This document shows positions 10,187 to 21,114 of a DNA stretch of 64,000 nucleotides, piece after piece. Below the pieces are notes generated by a model. The model did no database searches, was not told where the DNA came from, and saw nothing but the letters and a program-made list of their open reading frames with translations. Source of the DNA: Spironucleus salmonicida (lineage: Eukaryota; Fornicata; Diplomonadida; Hexamitidae); NCBI GenBank assembly GCA_000497125.2, contig CM035322.1, positions 1,372,001 through 1,436,000 of the forward strand. The letters run 5' to 3'. How positions within the stretch are numbered: position 1 is the stretch's first letter; every line of letters begins with the position of its first letter. The position numbers were made by a program, and so were the translations under genes.

Positions 10187-12810
10187 CTTAGCTATTAAAA
10201 TGATAAAGTTTATTACGCTTCGATTAATTTAGAATAAAATACATGAGATAGCGATTGTATTAAATAATAAATTGAGTAAACTGGGAGATATTATTATGCT
10301 TTATATGATGTTTCCTTATTTACGCTAGCAATATTGTATTGTGTATAATAAGATTCACAGAATTATTACAATAATTAAATGAAATCTTTGATTTCATAAA
10401 AAATGAAATTATTGTCTAAGATATCCAAATCTACAGTAATAATTTTCAATTTAGCCAATGCAATAAATGGGATACTAACAGATAATAGCTTTGGTAATTA
10501 TTTTTAACTAGAAAACTACCTCATAAGTATATTCTAAATTTAAGATGCCAATGCTATTCCTAAATTTTTTTATTACTTGAGTTAACAAAACCTAAGTTCT
10601 TAGTTAACTATTTAAATTTATAGCATTGATAGTGAAAAGTACTACAAAGGTAATAACAATTTTGTATCATATTGTTTTGTTAATGATAAATTAGATAGAT
10701 TAAAACTTATTTAGACTAATTTCCTAATCAAAGTATAATCTGACAAATTTAATTTAATTTAGTTCAAAAAGTTAAATAATTTTGCCTATACTGTTTTAAT
10801 TACAAGATCTTTATCTTATACAGAGTTTGATAAAGTAATAAAATTATGTATTATATTATAAGCATATTTAACTGCCTCGATATTATTTAATTCATCAAAA
10901 ATAATTAATTATTTTTCAATAAGGTCATCTTAGTTTAAAATTAAAAAATTATTAGAAAATATAGATATGAATTTTAATACATAATCTTATTGTAAAAATT
11001 AAAACTATTATGATAGCTCTCTTGTCAACTAATTTTTTTAAAATAATTTCTTTTCCCCTTCAAATTTCTATAATAATATTTAAAAAGAATTTGATACAAC
11101 AGTAGATTGTTGATTTAAATCATCTAAACTTAAACCACTAGATCTTCTACTCAGAATATTTTATTAGTTATTAACTTGTTATGTTAAAACAATAAGTTAC
11201 GTAAATATATAGAAATCTGGTTCAGCTTCGTTAATACTGTCTAAATATTTAATTAACCATTTATTTTCAAAATATATATATTCATTATTAATTTTTTTAG
11301 TAAGTTTCGCGAAAAGTTATTGTTGTTATTTGTCAGTGAATACCTATAATACATCAACTTATTATTAATTTAACAACTATATACCATAAAAATCTAAATA
11401 AACATTACAATTAAAGAGCTACTCAAGTATAATACGAACACAATTTTAATTAAGTTCATAATTTATTGAATTTAAGATAATGCATGTAAATAATGAATTA
11501 TCAAATTATATCAAAAAATCAAGTACATTTTACGTTAAAATGTATTTCTAAACTTCAATACTTAATATTTACTCTTTTTAACAGAATAATATATGTCTTT
11601 ATTATAATTCATTAAAAATGTTTTTCAATTTATCATACTCAAAATCCTCAAACTATCCATATAAAAGCATAAAATTATTATTTAACTACTCTAAATAGTG
11701 AATAAAAAATGTTTCGTCGGATTTAAGTGCTATTAATGTAATGTCTTCGAATAAATCAATGAAACATGACGATAGTGATTAAAGACCTTTTATCTTTATT
11801 TCATTAGATTGTGATGATAAACATTTAATAATTACTTTTTTATAGTTATCAATTTAATCTTCAGCTGACATAAATTCTAAGGCTTTGTAGGATAATTAAA
11901 TATTATGGTCAGAAATACAAATTTTGAGTATATCTTATAAAAAATCGTTGTCAACATATTTATAACGTAAGATTATTAGTTCAATTGTTAATAATTTTAT
12001 TTCTTTATTATTACTATTAGCAATTTGTTATAAAAAGAAAGGGTTTAAAAAATTTATATCAAACTATGAGTTTCTCACGATATTATAAATCTTATACACA
12101 GTTTATTATTCATCCGATACCATTATTTTTTAGCAATAGCTGATTGACAGAAAATCTATGTTCAAGTTAGCAATACAACACAAAAATAAAATATAAAAAA
12201 TATCAGCTTGAACATCCTTGCAATAACTTATAATATTATCTAAACAGTTTTAGCTAAATTTTAGAAGCATACTATGCACATACAAAATCGAAACTAGTTG
12301 TCTATCCTACCAAAATGAATTTTTTTCTGAAAGTAAATTAAGATTTATATTTAATTCATCTTTTTAGATATAAGAATTTGGTAATGGTTTCTTCTCAATT
12401 TCTTTCAATGATAAAGTAAAAATCGACTTTTCATATTTTTAGCAAATTATTTCTAACAATAAATTGTTATGCTAGTTTGATAGCTCATTATTATGAGTAT
12501 CTTAATATAATAGTCTTCTATACGACGATTATAATGTATTGAATAAACTACATCTATCAAAGTCAAATACAATAGAAGCATTAATAATTATAATAAATAA
12601 TTACTATGTACATTTATTAGGCTTTTATATAAAAGAAATAAGAATCGAAGTAGAATTGCTAACTTTTTGTATAAATTGTAATTCATTTCGCATACATGCG
12701 ACTAAGACTAATGCCGTAAACTATATAACATCATTTAAATCTGTAAAATCCTCCATTTTTAAATTAATAAGCTCCTATTCGTCATTTAAAATTTCTTTTG
12801 TAATAGTCAT
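9904..12810 (-). CDS. large helical-repeat protein, unknown
   Basis: 968 aa if read to the first TGA. I checked the frame for TCA on the plus strand and found none from 12810 down to 9904. The protein is almost entirely alpha-helical, with repeated Leu/Ile/Asn-rich helix pairs such as EIKLLTIELIILRYKYVDND and EIKIKGLQSLSSCFIDLFED, reminiscent of HEAT/ARM solenoids. I recognise no specific family. A Ser-rich loop (RRSSGLSLDDLNQ) lies near the middle. The last 94 codons are antisense to the convergent gene 9278-10186, so the biological C-terminus may lie near 10187. A missing or misread TGA there would explain the overlap. Start context TTACAAAAG after ATGACTA. Confidence 0.7.
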
Positions 12811-12883
12811 TTATTAATTAAATTATAATATTTTAACTGTATAATAACTATATAAAAAATAAAAACGAATTTGATCAAATTAT

Positions 12884-13213
12884 TCATTTCATGAATACTA
12901 AAGCAAAAAGAAGAGCAGCACCCGACCACATGGCATTTCTTTGAATATCATATTAACATGTGAAAAAATCGTAAATATTTCCAGCTATGCACGAACAAAA
13001 TCCAGCTAAAAACAATCTTTTAGGAACAAAAAATTTACCTCTTTTCTGAGAAAGAATATATATTAATGTTAGAGAAAATATTACAAATGCACAGAATAGG
13101 AATGTAAGTGGAATCAATTTCATAGGCAATTTAGGGGTTTGTTGTGGGTTTCTGAGGAATCGAGGGAAAATAGGGCGTTCTTAGGGGTGTGAACGAAAAT
13201 CAAGATTAGACAT
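12884..13213 (-). CDS. small membrane protein, unknown
   Basis: 109 aa. After a hydrophilic, Pro-rich N-terminus (MSNLDFRSHPQERPIFPRFL) there are probably three membrane segments: IPLTFLFCAFVIFSLTLIYI, then LFLAGFCSCIAGNIYDFF, then a short one at the C-terminus (SGAALLFALVFMK). The length and the SQKRGKFF basic loop suggest a small ER or Golgi membrane protein. I cannot name a family. It lies 73 bp upstream (minus-strand sense) of the helical-repeat gene, on the same strand. Confidence 0.7.
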
Positions 13214-13317
13214 TTTGTGGAGTGGGGAGTAGATGTTATATTATATATTATACTTAATTTTAATAAATACTAAATGAAGGATTTAAGTCTATTTTAATTT
13301 CATTGGAATACTATCTT

Positions 13318-13815
13318 ATGAATGAAAAAATTTATTATTAACAATAGCTACTATATTAATAAGATTTAGTTTATGCTTATAAGAGTATGAAAATAAGCGA
13401 TATCAAAGATACAACTCAAAAAAAGATAGAAGGATAATTAATAATAACTGCAGTTATAACCCATAGAATAATTTATTAATATCTAATATTTATATTTTGC
13501 TAGTAGTATTTATCTGTAATTTATTTTTCTTATTTATAATAATTTACTTTTTTATTCCTATATTATCTTAATTAACTATATTCGATATTTTTATTAATAG
13601 TTTCAATAATACTAATTTTTTTATTCTTCTAAGTCATATTATGCATCACATTTTATTAGCATCATTCGGGGATATTAAATTTTATTAATGACAAGGTTTT
13701 TAATTCGTAGATAAATTTTATTCAAATACATAAATATTTTAATTTAACTATAAATAAGTGGATTTTTCTACTATTTTTCTGTTATGTGAATAAATCCATA
13801 TACTATATTTAATGA
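13318..13815 (+). CDS. putative multi-pass membrane protein
   Basis: 165 aa. A polar N-terminus (MNEKIYYQQQLLYQQDLVYA, then YKSMKISDIKDTTQKKIEGQ) is followed by at least four hydrophobic segments rich in F, I, L and Y. Because AT-rich DNA can produce F/I/L/Y-rich peptides by chance and TGA is the only stop, the hydrophobic part alone would not convince. The polar, lysine- and glutamine-bearing N-terminus is what supports a real gene. Its 3' end is 60 bp from the convergent FHA gene. Confidence 0.5.
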
Positions 13816-13875
13816 TGTTTTAATCTTAATAAAGTGGCCGATTATTATTTTAAACAATGAAATAAAAGAAAATAG

Positions 13876-15030
13876 TCACTAAAACTTCCATGAACTATTT
13901 AAATTCTATTAATAATCACCTAATATGGCATTAATATTTAAACCATTTATATCACCAATGCAAAGAATGTCTATTGCTTGTGTTATAGACTTTGCTGCAT
14001 TAATAGCAATATTAAGTTATCTATCATCACTTTTATTTAGTGACTTCAAATATGCATTTTCTTCTTTTAACTAGGTAATCTCTGTCATTAAATCTGAAAT
14101 AAATTCTTTATCTGACTACTAGTTAACCTTAAAATCAAGGATAGACTGTTTAAAATATTTGTAATCTAAGAAATTCATGTTTTCTTATATACTAAGAACA
14201 ATCGCTTACAAATTTTTAATTTATTCTGAAACAGGCAGTAAAACTTTTCTAGGCAAATTACTAATTGTATCTAACATATGTTTCATTGCTTTTTCTATTT
14301 TTGTTTCTCCAAATTTACTAGTAAGCCTTATAACTTCATTATAATCAAAATTTTATAAAGATTTAGATATTGCATTAATTAGATTAACATTTAAGTAACT
14401 ATATTGCTGTGAATTTATATTAGAATTCTAAGTTATAGTATTAGCCTATGAACTAGATTAAGATATTATTGAATTTTTAGTTTATTATTTTTCATGATTT
14501 GAACTTTTCCCTAATTATTTAGGTGTAATTTGCTATTACTATAAATCCTCTACTGATATATCTAACGCCTTTTTAGTTACCTAACTCAAATTATTAGTAT
14601 TTGTGTCTACTTATGGAAAATGTTTAACCGTTTCAAGTTCTGTCGCATACTTGGTATCTGCCTTAATTTACTGAATTTAATTATTGACTTTTTGTTTTTA
14701 GAATTCTACAAGAGTACTTGAAAGCTGTTCTAAGTTTTGTAGCTATTAGAACCCTACTTTATATCTAGCTTAATATATACCAAACCTAATAATATTATCT
14801 GTAGTTAAACCAAAAGGATTTGTTCTTATTCTATAGTCATTAATAAAAGTACCATTTCGTGAACCTAAATCTTAGATAAATACGTCACCATTTTGGAAAA
14901 TAAGTTTCGCATGAAAAGCTGATATTGAACCATTATTTATTATTAAATCATTACTTTCATGTCTTCCTATTGTGAAAACTGGTTATTTTATCTCCTAAAG
15001 CTTTCCGTCACCAGAAATGTACCCGTACAT
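13876..15030 (-). CDS. FHA-domain protein
   Basis: 384 aa. Residues 1-95 are a forkhead-associated domain, a phosphothreonine-binding fold: GRHESND at 22-28, the SISAFHAKL strand at 35-43 and LGSRNGTFIN at 55-64 supply the conserved Gly-Arg, Ser, His and Asn positions. The rest is low-complexity and helical with Gln/Asn-rich linkers, ending in a predicted coiled coil (ISDLMTEITQLKEENAYLKS). No kinase or RING domain is attached, so the role cannot be read; FHA proteins of this layout work as phospho-dependent adaptors in cell cycle, DNA damage or cytoskeletal signalling. It is transcribed away from the capping triphosphatase gene, with only 45 bp between the two start codons. Confidence 0.85.
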
Positions 15031-15075
15031 TTTATAATTTATAATATATTTAATATAAGTAATAATAAGATCAAA
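15031..15075. promoter_or_regulatory. 45-bp shared intergenic promoter region
   Basis: The two ATG codons of the divergent FHA and mRNA triphosphatase genes are 45 bp apart. Everything needed for transcription start in both directions, plus both 5' UTRs, must fit here or overlap the coding regions. The sequence is nearly all A and T (repeated TTTATAAT/ATAATA). No defined operator is seen. Confidence 0.5.
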
Positions 15076-15879
15076 ATGACTTCATCAGTAACAAACTTTT
15101 TGAGAGCATCTCCAGTCTTCAACAGATTCACTACTATATTATAAACTCTGAATCTACCAGGAAAAGTGGAAATAGAAGCCCGTGTTGGTAAAATTTCATA
15201 AGGAAGATATCGATACCAACCAAATTTTCTTACTGAATCCCTAGTGCAGGTATAATACGTTGATATTTCCGATGAAGATTTGAAATTTTTTATCAATGCA
15301 GTTTTAAAACAGTAGAAGCTTCCACCTTTCCCATCTTAAATTTTTGAGCCTCAATAATAAAACCTTCAATTCTCACCTTCTATTCCTTAAGAATATTTTA
15401 TTTTCTTAGGTAATATACGCAAACCAAAATTTGAGCCATTCTATCAAAAGTCAATGAAAATTGAGCAGCCATTTCCGTTTTTAAATCTACGGAAAAGAGA
15501 GGATATCAACAATAGAGTTATAGAAAATATTGCTAAAATAAGATTAGCTAACTTTGATATCTCAACTGTTTTTGATTTTGATTACAGAATAAGCATAAGT
15601 CTGGAAATTAAAGTGCCACCGTTTGTTGATTCTGGTGCAGAGAGGCGGAAAAGAGGCAGTGTTATTTATTAAAATGTTTAGTGTGATATGACAGAATTTG
15701 GTGACGGTGATGACTTCCAGATTGAATTGGAGGGTGATAATATTGCTACAGTTGTTGAAGGAATAAGAGAGATTTGTTGTGTTCTAAGCGATTATTGTGA
15801 TATTTTTGATGGTGACGAGCCAGAAAAGGTAGAAGACGAGGAGGAACTTTAAGAAGATATCAGTGATGAGTTTGACTGA
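15076..15879 (+). CDS. mRNA capping RNA 5'-triphosphatase (Cet1/tunnel type)
   Basis: 267 aa. It removes the gamma phosphate of nascent mRNA as the first step of cap formation. The metal-binding glutamates of the tunnel fold are visible: EIEARVG at 32-38 and FQIELEG at 214-220, with the strand RISISLEIKV at 171-180 and the basic RRKRGSVIY at 190-198 between them. These correspond to the motifs ELEIxxG, R-x-S-x-E, RxKxRxS and xEIELE of fungal, Giardia and Trichomonas Cet1-like enzymes. The domain fills most of the protein, so no fused guanylyltransferase is present. The C-terminal tail is acidic. TAA/TAG Gln codons occur throughout. Confidence 0.85.
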
Positions 15880-15929
15880 AAAATATATTTAATATTATGT
15901 AATTAATAATATAATTTCTTCTCCGCAAA

Positions 15930-18122
15930 ATGTCTGACGAGGGTGATCGTGATCGTGAATTTGAGGATTTAGACCAACCAGAGCAACATCTTGAAAAATT
16001 AGTGGCTGTAACTGTTAGTAAAGGCCAATCATTTATTAAACATGACTAGTTATTAGAATCCGTTATTTTAGCACCTACGGCATCACGAACTTTTTATATG
16101 CAAGCGCCATCTGTTTTCGCAGCTGATGGACAAGACGCAGCGAAGACAACAAAATAAAATGATAATTACGAGAAGGCCTGCAAAAAAATGCAAGAGCCTG
16201 GACAAGCTGTTAACGTGGAGATTTAAACATTAGTATAAACAGAAGTTTTAAATACAGGAGCAGTTATTTTAACTAAAACTGCGTATGCGAAAGAAAAAGG
16301 TGTGGGAACATGTCAATAAACATTTAAAGATTAAGCTGTAGAAGTAAATTATGTTGACATTATGTCATTGATTAAAGAGGAAGAGGTAACTTTGGTACAA
16401 TAACCAGATGATGTTGAATTTAAGAAGAAATAAGAGGGAGGGATAGATTTTGATGATGTTGGTACTGCATATACCAAAACTGAGGGTGATGATGTTTCAG
16501 AAGCAGGAACAGCATACACGACAGGAACATAAAAAACTGCCGATTAAAGTATTGGTTAAAGTATAGGGTCTACCATTGGTAAAGATGATGATGAAGGTAA
16601 AGGTAATGAGTTAAGAAAATAACGTTTATAAAGTTTTGAAGGTAGAATTTTTAATGATCCTAAATTTGTAAAGTCAATGTTATTAGCAGAATTATTAGTT
16701 TAATAAAATCCTTTAATAACTCGCATTTGCAGTTATAGGGCACAAGATGTGTAGTATGATCCTGACTTAGATTATGGCCAAATTCTACGATCAGAATTCA
16801 CTGTTTCTAAAGATAATACATAAGTTTCAAAGAAAACACCTTTATAGCTTAAATAACTGTATATTTATAAATCTCCATTAATGCATTCTCTTAAAGTTGT
16901 TTGTTTAGATTTCTCTCCAATAGATGAACGTCTGTTGGCAGTAGGATATGCAGATACTAATAGTGCACCTTCTGATGAACATTATGGTGCTATTGCAGTT
17001 TGGTAGCCAGAAAATCCGACACATCCTAAAATTCATTTTTTTACTAGATAATAAATTACGTCGCTTGCATGGCTTCCATTAGGTAAATCTGTAGTATCTG
17101 TTGGTTTTTCTGATGGGTGTGTGGCAGTTTATGACTTTAGACACTTATAAATTGATTCATAAGGATATGCAGTCCCTAATTTAGAAAGTAATAATAAAAC
17201 AGGAAAACATACTTCGAAGGTATGGGATTGTGCTTGGGTAGCTGGTGATACTAGTAGCATGAGTGGTGACAATGTGGTTAGTACTGATTATGATAACTTA
17301 ATTACGGTTAGCGCAGATGGACGTGTAGTAGAACGTAGTGTTAAAAGAAGTTTCGAATATAGAGATATTCTTACATTAACCAGTGTAGGATCACACCCTG
17401 TAGCTATTAAAAGTGTAGATGATAAGAAGAGCACTAGTAACAGAATGACTATTATCAGAAAGCTTTCTGCTGGTTTAAGTATTGATTTCTTACCAGATTA
17501 AAGCACATATTTAGTATCAGGAGACGATGCAGTTATTAGAAAGGCTAGTAGAGCATACTCTGAATAAACTCTTATGCAATATACAGGACATTTAAGTTCA
17601 ATTTACAGAGTTCGTGTTAATCCTTGTACACCAGGATATTTTTTATCCTGCTCTGCTGACAGAACTACTAAAATCTGGAATTTAGAATCATAATAAGCAC
17701 TGGTATCTCTTAGATCACCTTCTGAAGAGCATGTGTATACAGCAGAATGGTGTCCTTACAAATCTACAGTTATATTAACAGGTACAAAGGCAGGAACTGT
17801 TGAATTATGGGATTTAACTGAGACCACTGTATCACCTATGAAAGTTATCGACAGACTACAATTTAAGAAAAAAACTGATGATGATGAGGAAGAAGAAAAA
17901 CCTGATGAAAAAGAAGAAATTATTCCAGTACGCGTTGTTTAATTCAATAAAAAAGTACCGGTCTTCGCAGTAGGTTATGAAAATGGTTTCGTATATATTT
18001 ATAGACTTACAGGTGTAGAAAATGGTTATATTTTTAAAAATGTTGACTAGGCTAATTTCTTAGAAGTAGAAAGCGAAAGAATCGCAGCGGTTGTATAATA
18101 ATAAGAAGGTGCAGAAGAATGA
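15930..18122 (+). CDS. axonemal dynein intermediate chain, WD40 (DNAI1/IC type)
   Basis: 730 aa. An acidic N-terminus and a charged middle with repeats of GTAYT lead to NPLITRICSYRAQDVQYDPD, the segment that precedes the propeller in dynein intermediate chains. WD40 blades follow: VCLDFSPIDERLLAVGYADT, GAIAVWQPENPTHPKIHFF, ITSLAWLPLGKSVVSVGFSD, GYFLSCSADRTTKIWNLES and GTKAGTVELWDLTE. The order and the long N-terminus fit outer- or inner-arm intermediate chains (DNAI1, DNAI4/WDR78 or DNAI3); which paralogue cannot be decided. A KKKTDDDEEEEKPDEKEE loop sits between late blades. Intermediate chains scaffold the light chains at the dynein base, and an LC8 gene lies elsewhere in this window. Confidence 0.85.
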
Positions 18123-18604
18123 TCACTTTTATTTGAAAAGATATTTCTATAATTTTTACTATTCTAATATTTTTCGTTTTTCTTAAACCTCTTAAATTTT
18201 TGATAAAGTTTTTTCTTTTTTCTACTACACTAATTATAATTTTTCATGCTCTAATATTTTTAATAGCTATTCCTAAGTTTCTTCCTTATTGTGTTATTTA
18301 TTTTCTAAGTCTATTAGTTGTTATAACTTTGAGTTTCGGATAGCATTAACTTTTTAATCATGATGTCTGTATATTTATCCAAGATTATTATCATAATTGC
18401 CTCGCCATTTTGTTTTGTTTCTCTATTATGATTTATTTGACCTAAATGATAAAGAATCAGATTAATACTACTCATCATCACTAGTTTCTTATAATCTTGT
18501 TAGCATTTAATATTTTAACATTTATCTATTAAGATAATTAATATACTTTTCAATACTTACATTTAGTTATAATATATCGTCAGGCTCCTTAAATTGCTCG
18601 ATGA
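18119..18604 (+). pseudogene. multi-pass membrane ORF with in-frame TGA near the start
   Basis: From 18137 to 18604 one frame encodes 155 residues with about five hydrophobic segments (IIFTILIFFVFLKPLKFLIK, IIIFHALIFLIAIPKFLPY, YFLSLLVVITLSFG, HNCLAILFCFSIMIYLTQM, FLIILLAFNILTFIYQD) separated by polar, His-containing loops. No ATG starts this open stretch. The only in-frame ATG upstream, at 18119, overlaps the stop of the dynein gene and is followed by TGA five codons later. Options are a base error, a gene broken at its 5' end, or a start I cannot see. The antisense frame is lysine/asparagine-rich low complexity and less protein-like. Confidence 0.35.
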
Positions 18605-19108
18605 CCAACTCTTAAGGGTCCATATACATTTGAGTACATAGTTTTTACATTTTTAATTTATAAAAACTATAGATATTATATTAATATTATAAATTGTCTT
18701 TTCAAATAATTACATTTTCTACCCATACTTTCTTACAACCATGTAGTGTATATATTTAATAAAACCTTATAATTATTATTCCTCAATCTTATCCTTCTCT
18801 AAACCTAGAAGATATACATATAAGATTAGTAATTTTTATGATATGGAGTTATATAACAATTATTATTATAGAAAATTCAATTCCATAATATTAGTTATAA
18901 CTCTATTATTATATTAGTAATGTGGATATACTCAACCACTCTACTAATGCCGCTAACAATTTTCTAAATTCTATAAAGTTCAACAGGTGAATTCTTACTA
19001 TAAGAACCATACTAATAATTATCTGAGTCATCTTAACATCTATTGAAACTACCTCCTCTCCCAATATTTCCAGCATCAATAATGACACCAAATGCATCAC
19101 TTTCCTCT
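18605..19108. other. intergenic, no convincing gene
   Basis: About 500 bp AT-rich. Short open frames exist on both strands (a 101-codon plus-strand frame from 18740, and the end of a minus-strand frame starting inside the RCHY1-like gene), but neither can be supported over chance in a one-stop code. Confidence 0.4.
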
Positions 19109-20305
19109 ATGAAGTTAAAGTTTGCTGATCTACTTTCATCCGGGGAAATTAAACACCACTGGTAGCATTCAATCCAGAAAGAAGAACTAATTTTTTCTCG
19201 CTTCGAATCAATCGAGTCTACTGGTTGTGAGCATTTTCCCACCAATTTACTCCTGTAATGTAATTGTGGTGTTACTACTTTTTGTAGATATTGTCATGAT
19301 GAACTTGATGATTCATGCGAAAAATTTACTTTCAAGAAAGCATTTTGTGCCTCATGTGAGATGGAAACTGATATTTAAAGTGAATTTTGTACTAAGTGTA
19401 GTCAACCTTTAGCAAAGTTTTTGTGTAAGATTTGTGGCGTTTCCAGTAACTCCACACCTTTTTCTCATTGTAAAATTTGTGGCTGCACAACATTCCCAGA
19501 ACCATTTCATTGTAACATTTGTAACCGATGCCATGGCTCTCTACTACATGACTGTACTCCGCTTCTTACTGATCCCTGCCCTATTTGCTTTGCAAATTAT
19601 GATAACTTGCTATTTCGACCATAAACACTAACATGTGGGCATGTACTCCACTAGTCATGTGTTGAAAAAATGAGCCATAACGGACCATTCGAGTGTCCTT
19701 TAGATAAGAAGCAAGTGGGAAGCTATATTAGTTGTAAAGCAGACTGGATAAAGTTTATCAGCATTTATGCAATGACAGAAATTCCGCTTTATTAAATTGG
19801 TAATTATTATATAATTTAGTGTAGTGTAGGTTGCCCAGAGTTTGTTGCTAACTGGCATTCAAAAGGATATATTTGCCCTCATTGTTTAGGTGTTAATTGT
19901 AGTTAAAAAAGCGAATATTTGGACTAAGATGCATAAGAAGTAATAACTAATTAGTATTTATTAATCAAAAAAAAGCATAATCGATCACCTATATATCCTT
20001 TGATCTTGTCACCAAGATCTGATAATTTGGAAATGGATGAAGTTATATAAGATTATGTGGAACGTTATCGTTAATTTTGGGAATCACATATTCCAAAGTT
20101 AATCAATCCTTAGGGTCCTGTTCCACTTCGCGAATTCGTTCTAGCGTACTGTCTAACTCGTGTTTTCGACGAAAAAGTAGGTTTTGCCGCAATTAATTTA
20201 ATGCACGCTAGATAAGAGTTTCCAGAAAATGTGAGGGATTTAGATAAAATTAGTGTCGAAGCAATAGTCGAAGTTAGAGAATTGCGGAGGTTGAAGTTGG
20301 AATGA
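19109..20305 (+). CDS. RCHY1/PIRH2-like E3 ubiquitin ligase (CHY + CTCHY + RING)
   Basis: 398 aa. After 42 residues the CHY zinc region begins at GCEHFP, with CNCGVTTFCRYCHDEL, FCASCEMETDIQSEFCTKC and FLCKICG. The CTCHY region continues with HCKICGCTTFPEPFHCNICN and RCHGSLLHDCTPLL. A RING finger follows: CPICFANYDN, CGHVLHQSCVEKM and FECPLD. This is the RCHY1 order of three zinc modules, which transfers ubiquitin to protein substrates. A further short zinc-binding hairpin (CSVGCPEF...YICPHCLGVNC) resembles the C-terminal zinc ribbon of plant and animal RCHY1. Unlike the human 261-aa protein, this one has an extra C-terminal 140 residues of unknown function. The start at 19109 (CTCTATGAAG) is the first in-frame ATG. 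Confidence 0.85.
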
Positions 20306-20744
20306 GAGAAAGTTCGGTGAATGATTTAATTATACTCTCATGCTAATGAGTGTGATATTATTATTTAAGGTAATAGTATATTTATAATTTACTAGTTCAG
20401 TAAATAATATAAATTTTATATGCCGTGGTTTGTTTTACTGATATCTTGTGCTCCAATAATATTTAATATGTAAGAATCATATTAGTTGGTTAAAATAGTG
20501 ATGCATGTAATGTAATGATTATTCACAGAGTTGAGTTGATAATTATATTTAACCTTTACAGACTAAATTATAAACATAATAAGTAGACAAATTTAGAAAT
20601 TATGAATATATAACGAGAGAAGTTAGTAAATTTATTGGTTACAATTATATAATATGCTATATGATTTGCGTTTAAAAATATTTTCATTCATATAAATAAT
20701 TATTTTATATTAATTATCTTTACACTATAAATAAACAAGTTAAA
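20306..20744. other. AT-rich intergenic tract, no gene seen
   Basis: No coding-like frame, RNA gene or repeat recognised. Confidence 0.45.
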
Positions 20745-20912
20745 ATGGAAACAATAATAAAAACTAGATTTGATAATTTTAAACAGAGGTTAGAAAACTA
20801 TGATCGCATGCGTCTAGATATTGAGGGCAAAGATTATGATGAAGAAGATTATACCTTAAAACGTGATGTTACAAATGTAGAAATATTGTTTTACAAAAAA
20901 TTTTATTAGTGA
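20745..20912 (+). CDS. 55-aa hypothetical protein
   Basis: A short frame with balanced, charged composition (FDNFKQRLENYDRMRLDIEG, then KDYDEEDYTLKRDVTNVEIL) between long AT-rich spacers; the charged, low-Ile content stands out from background translations. It starts at TTAAAATG and ends TAG TGA (Gln then stop). It is probably one amphipathic helix. No family recognised; it could be a tiny complex subunit. Confidence 0.5.
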
Positions 20913-21114
20913 TTTGAGTATATACTAATATGTAGGTTACTTTCAATTTGTTTATACAATTCAGTTGTTGTGTATTATAAAGCAACGAAATAAACTACAG
21001 ACTTCCAAAGTTAAATTTAATTGATAATTATTTATTTAATTAGCTACTTATATATTTTATTACTGTAAAATGTAAAATATAATAAATTATATACATAAGT
21101 AAATATCCTCAAAA

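Noticed and set aside
18877-19245. Minus-strand 122-residue frame with a SET-domain-like string (IDAGNIGRGGSFNRC)
   Set aside because: It is antisense to the N-terminal part of the RCHY1-like gene, lacks the rest of a SET domain, and can arise by chance with only one stop codon.
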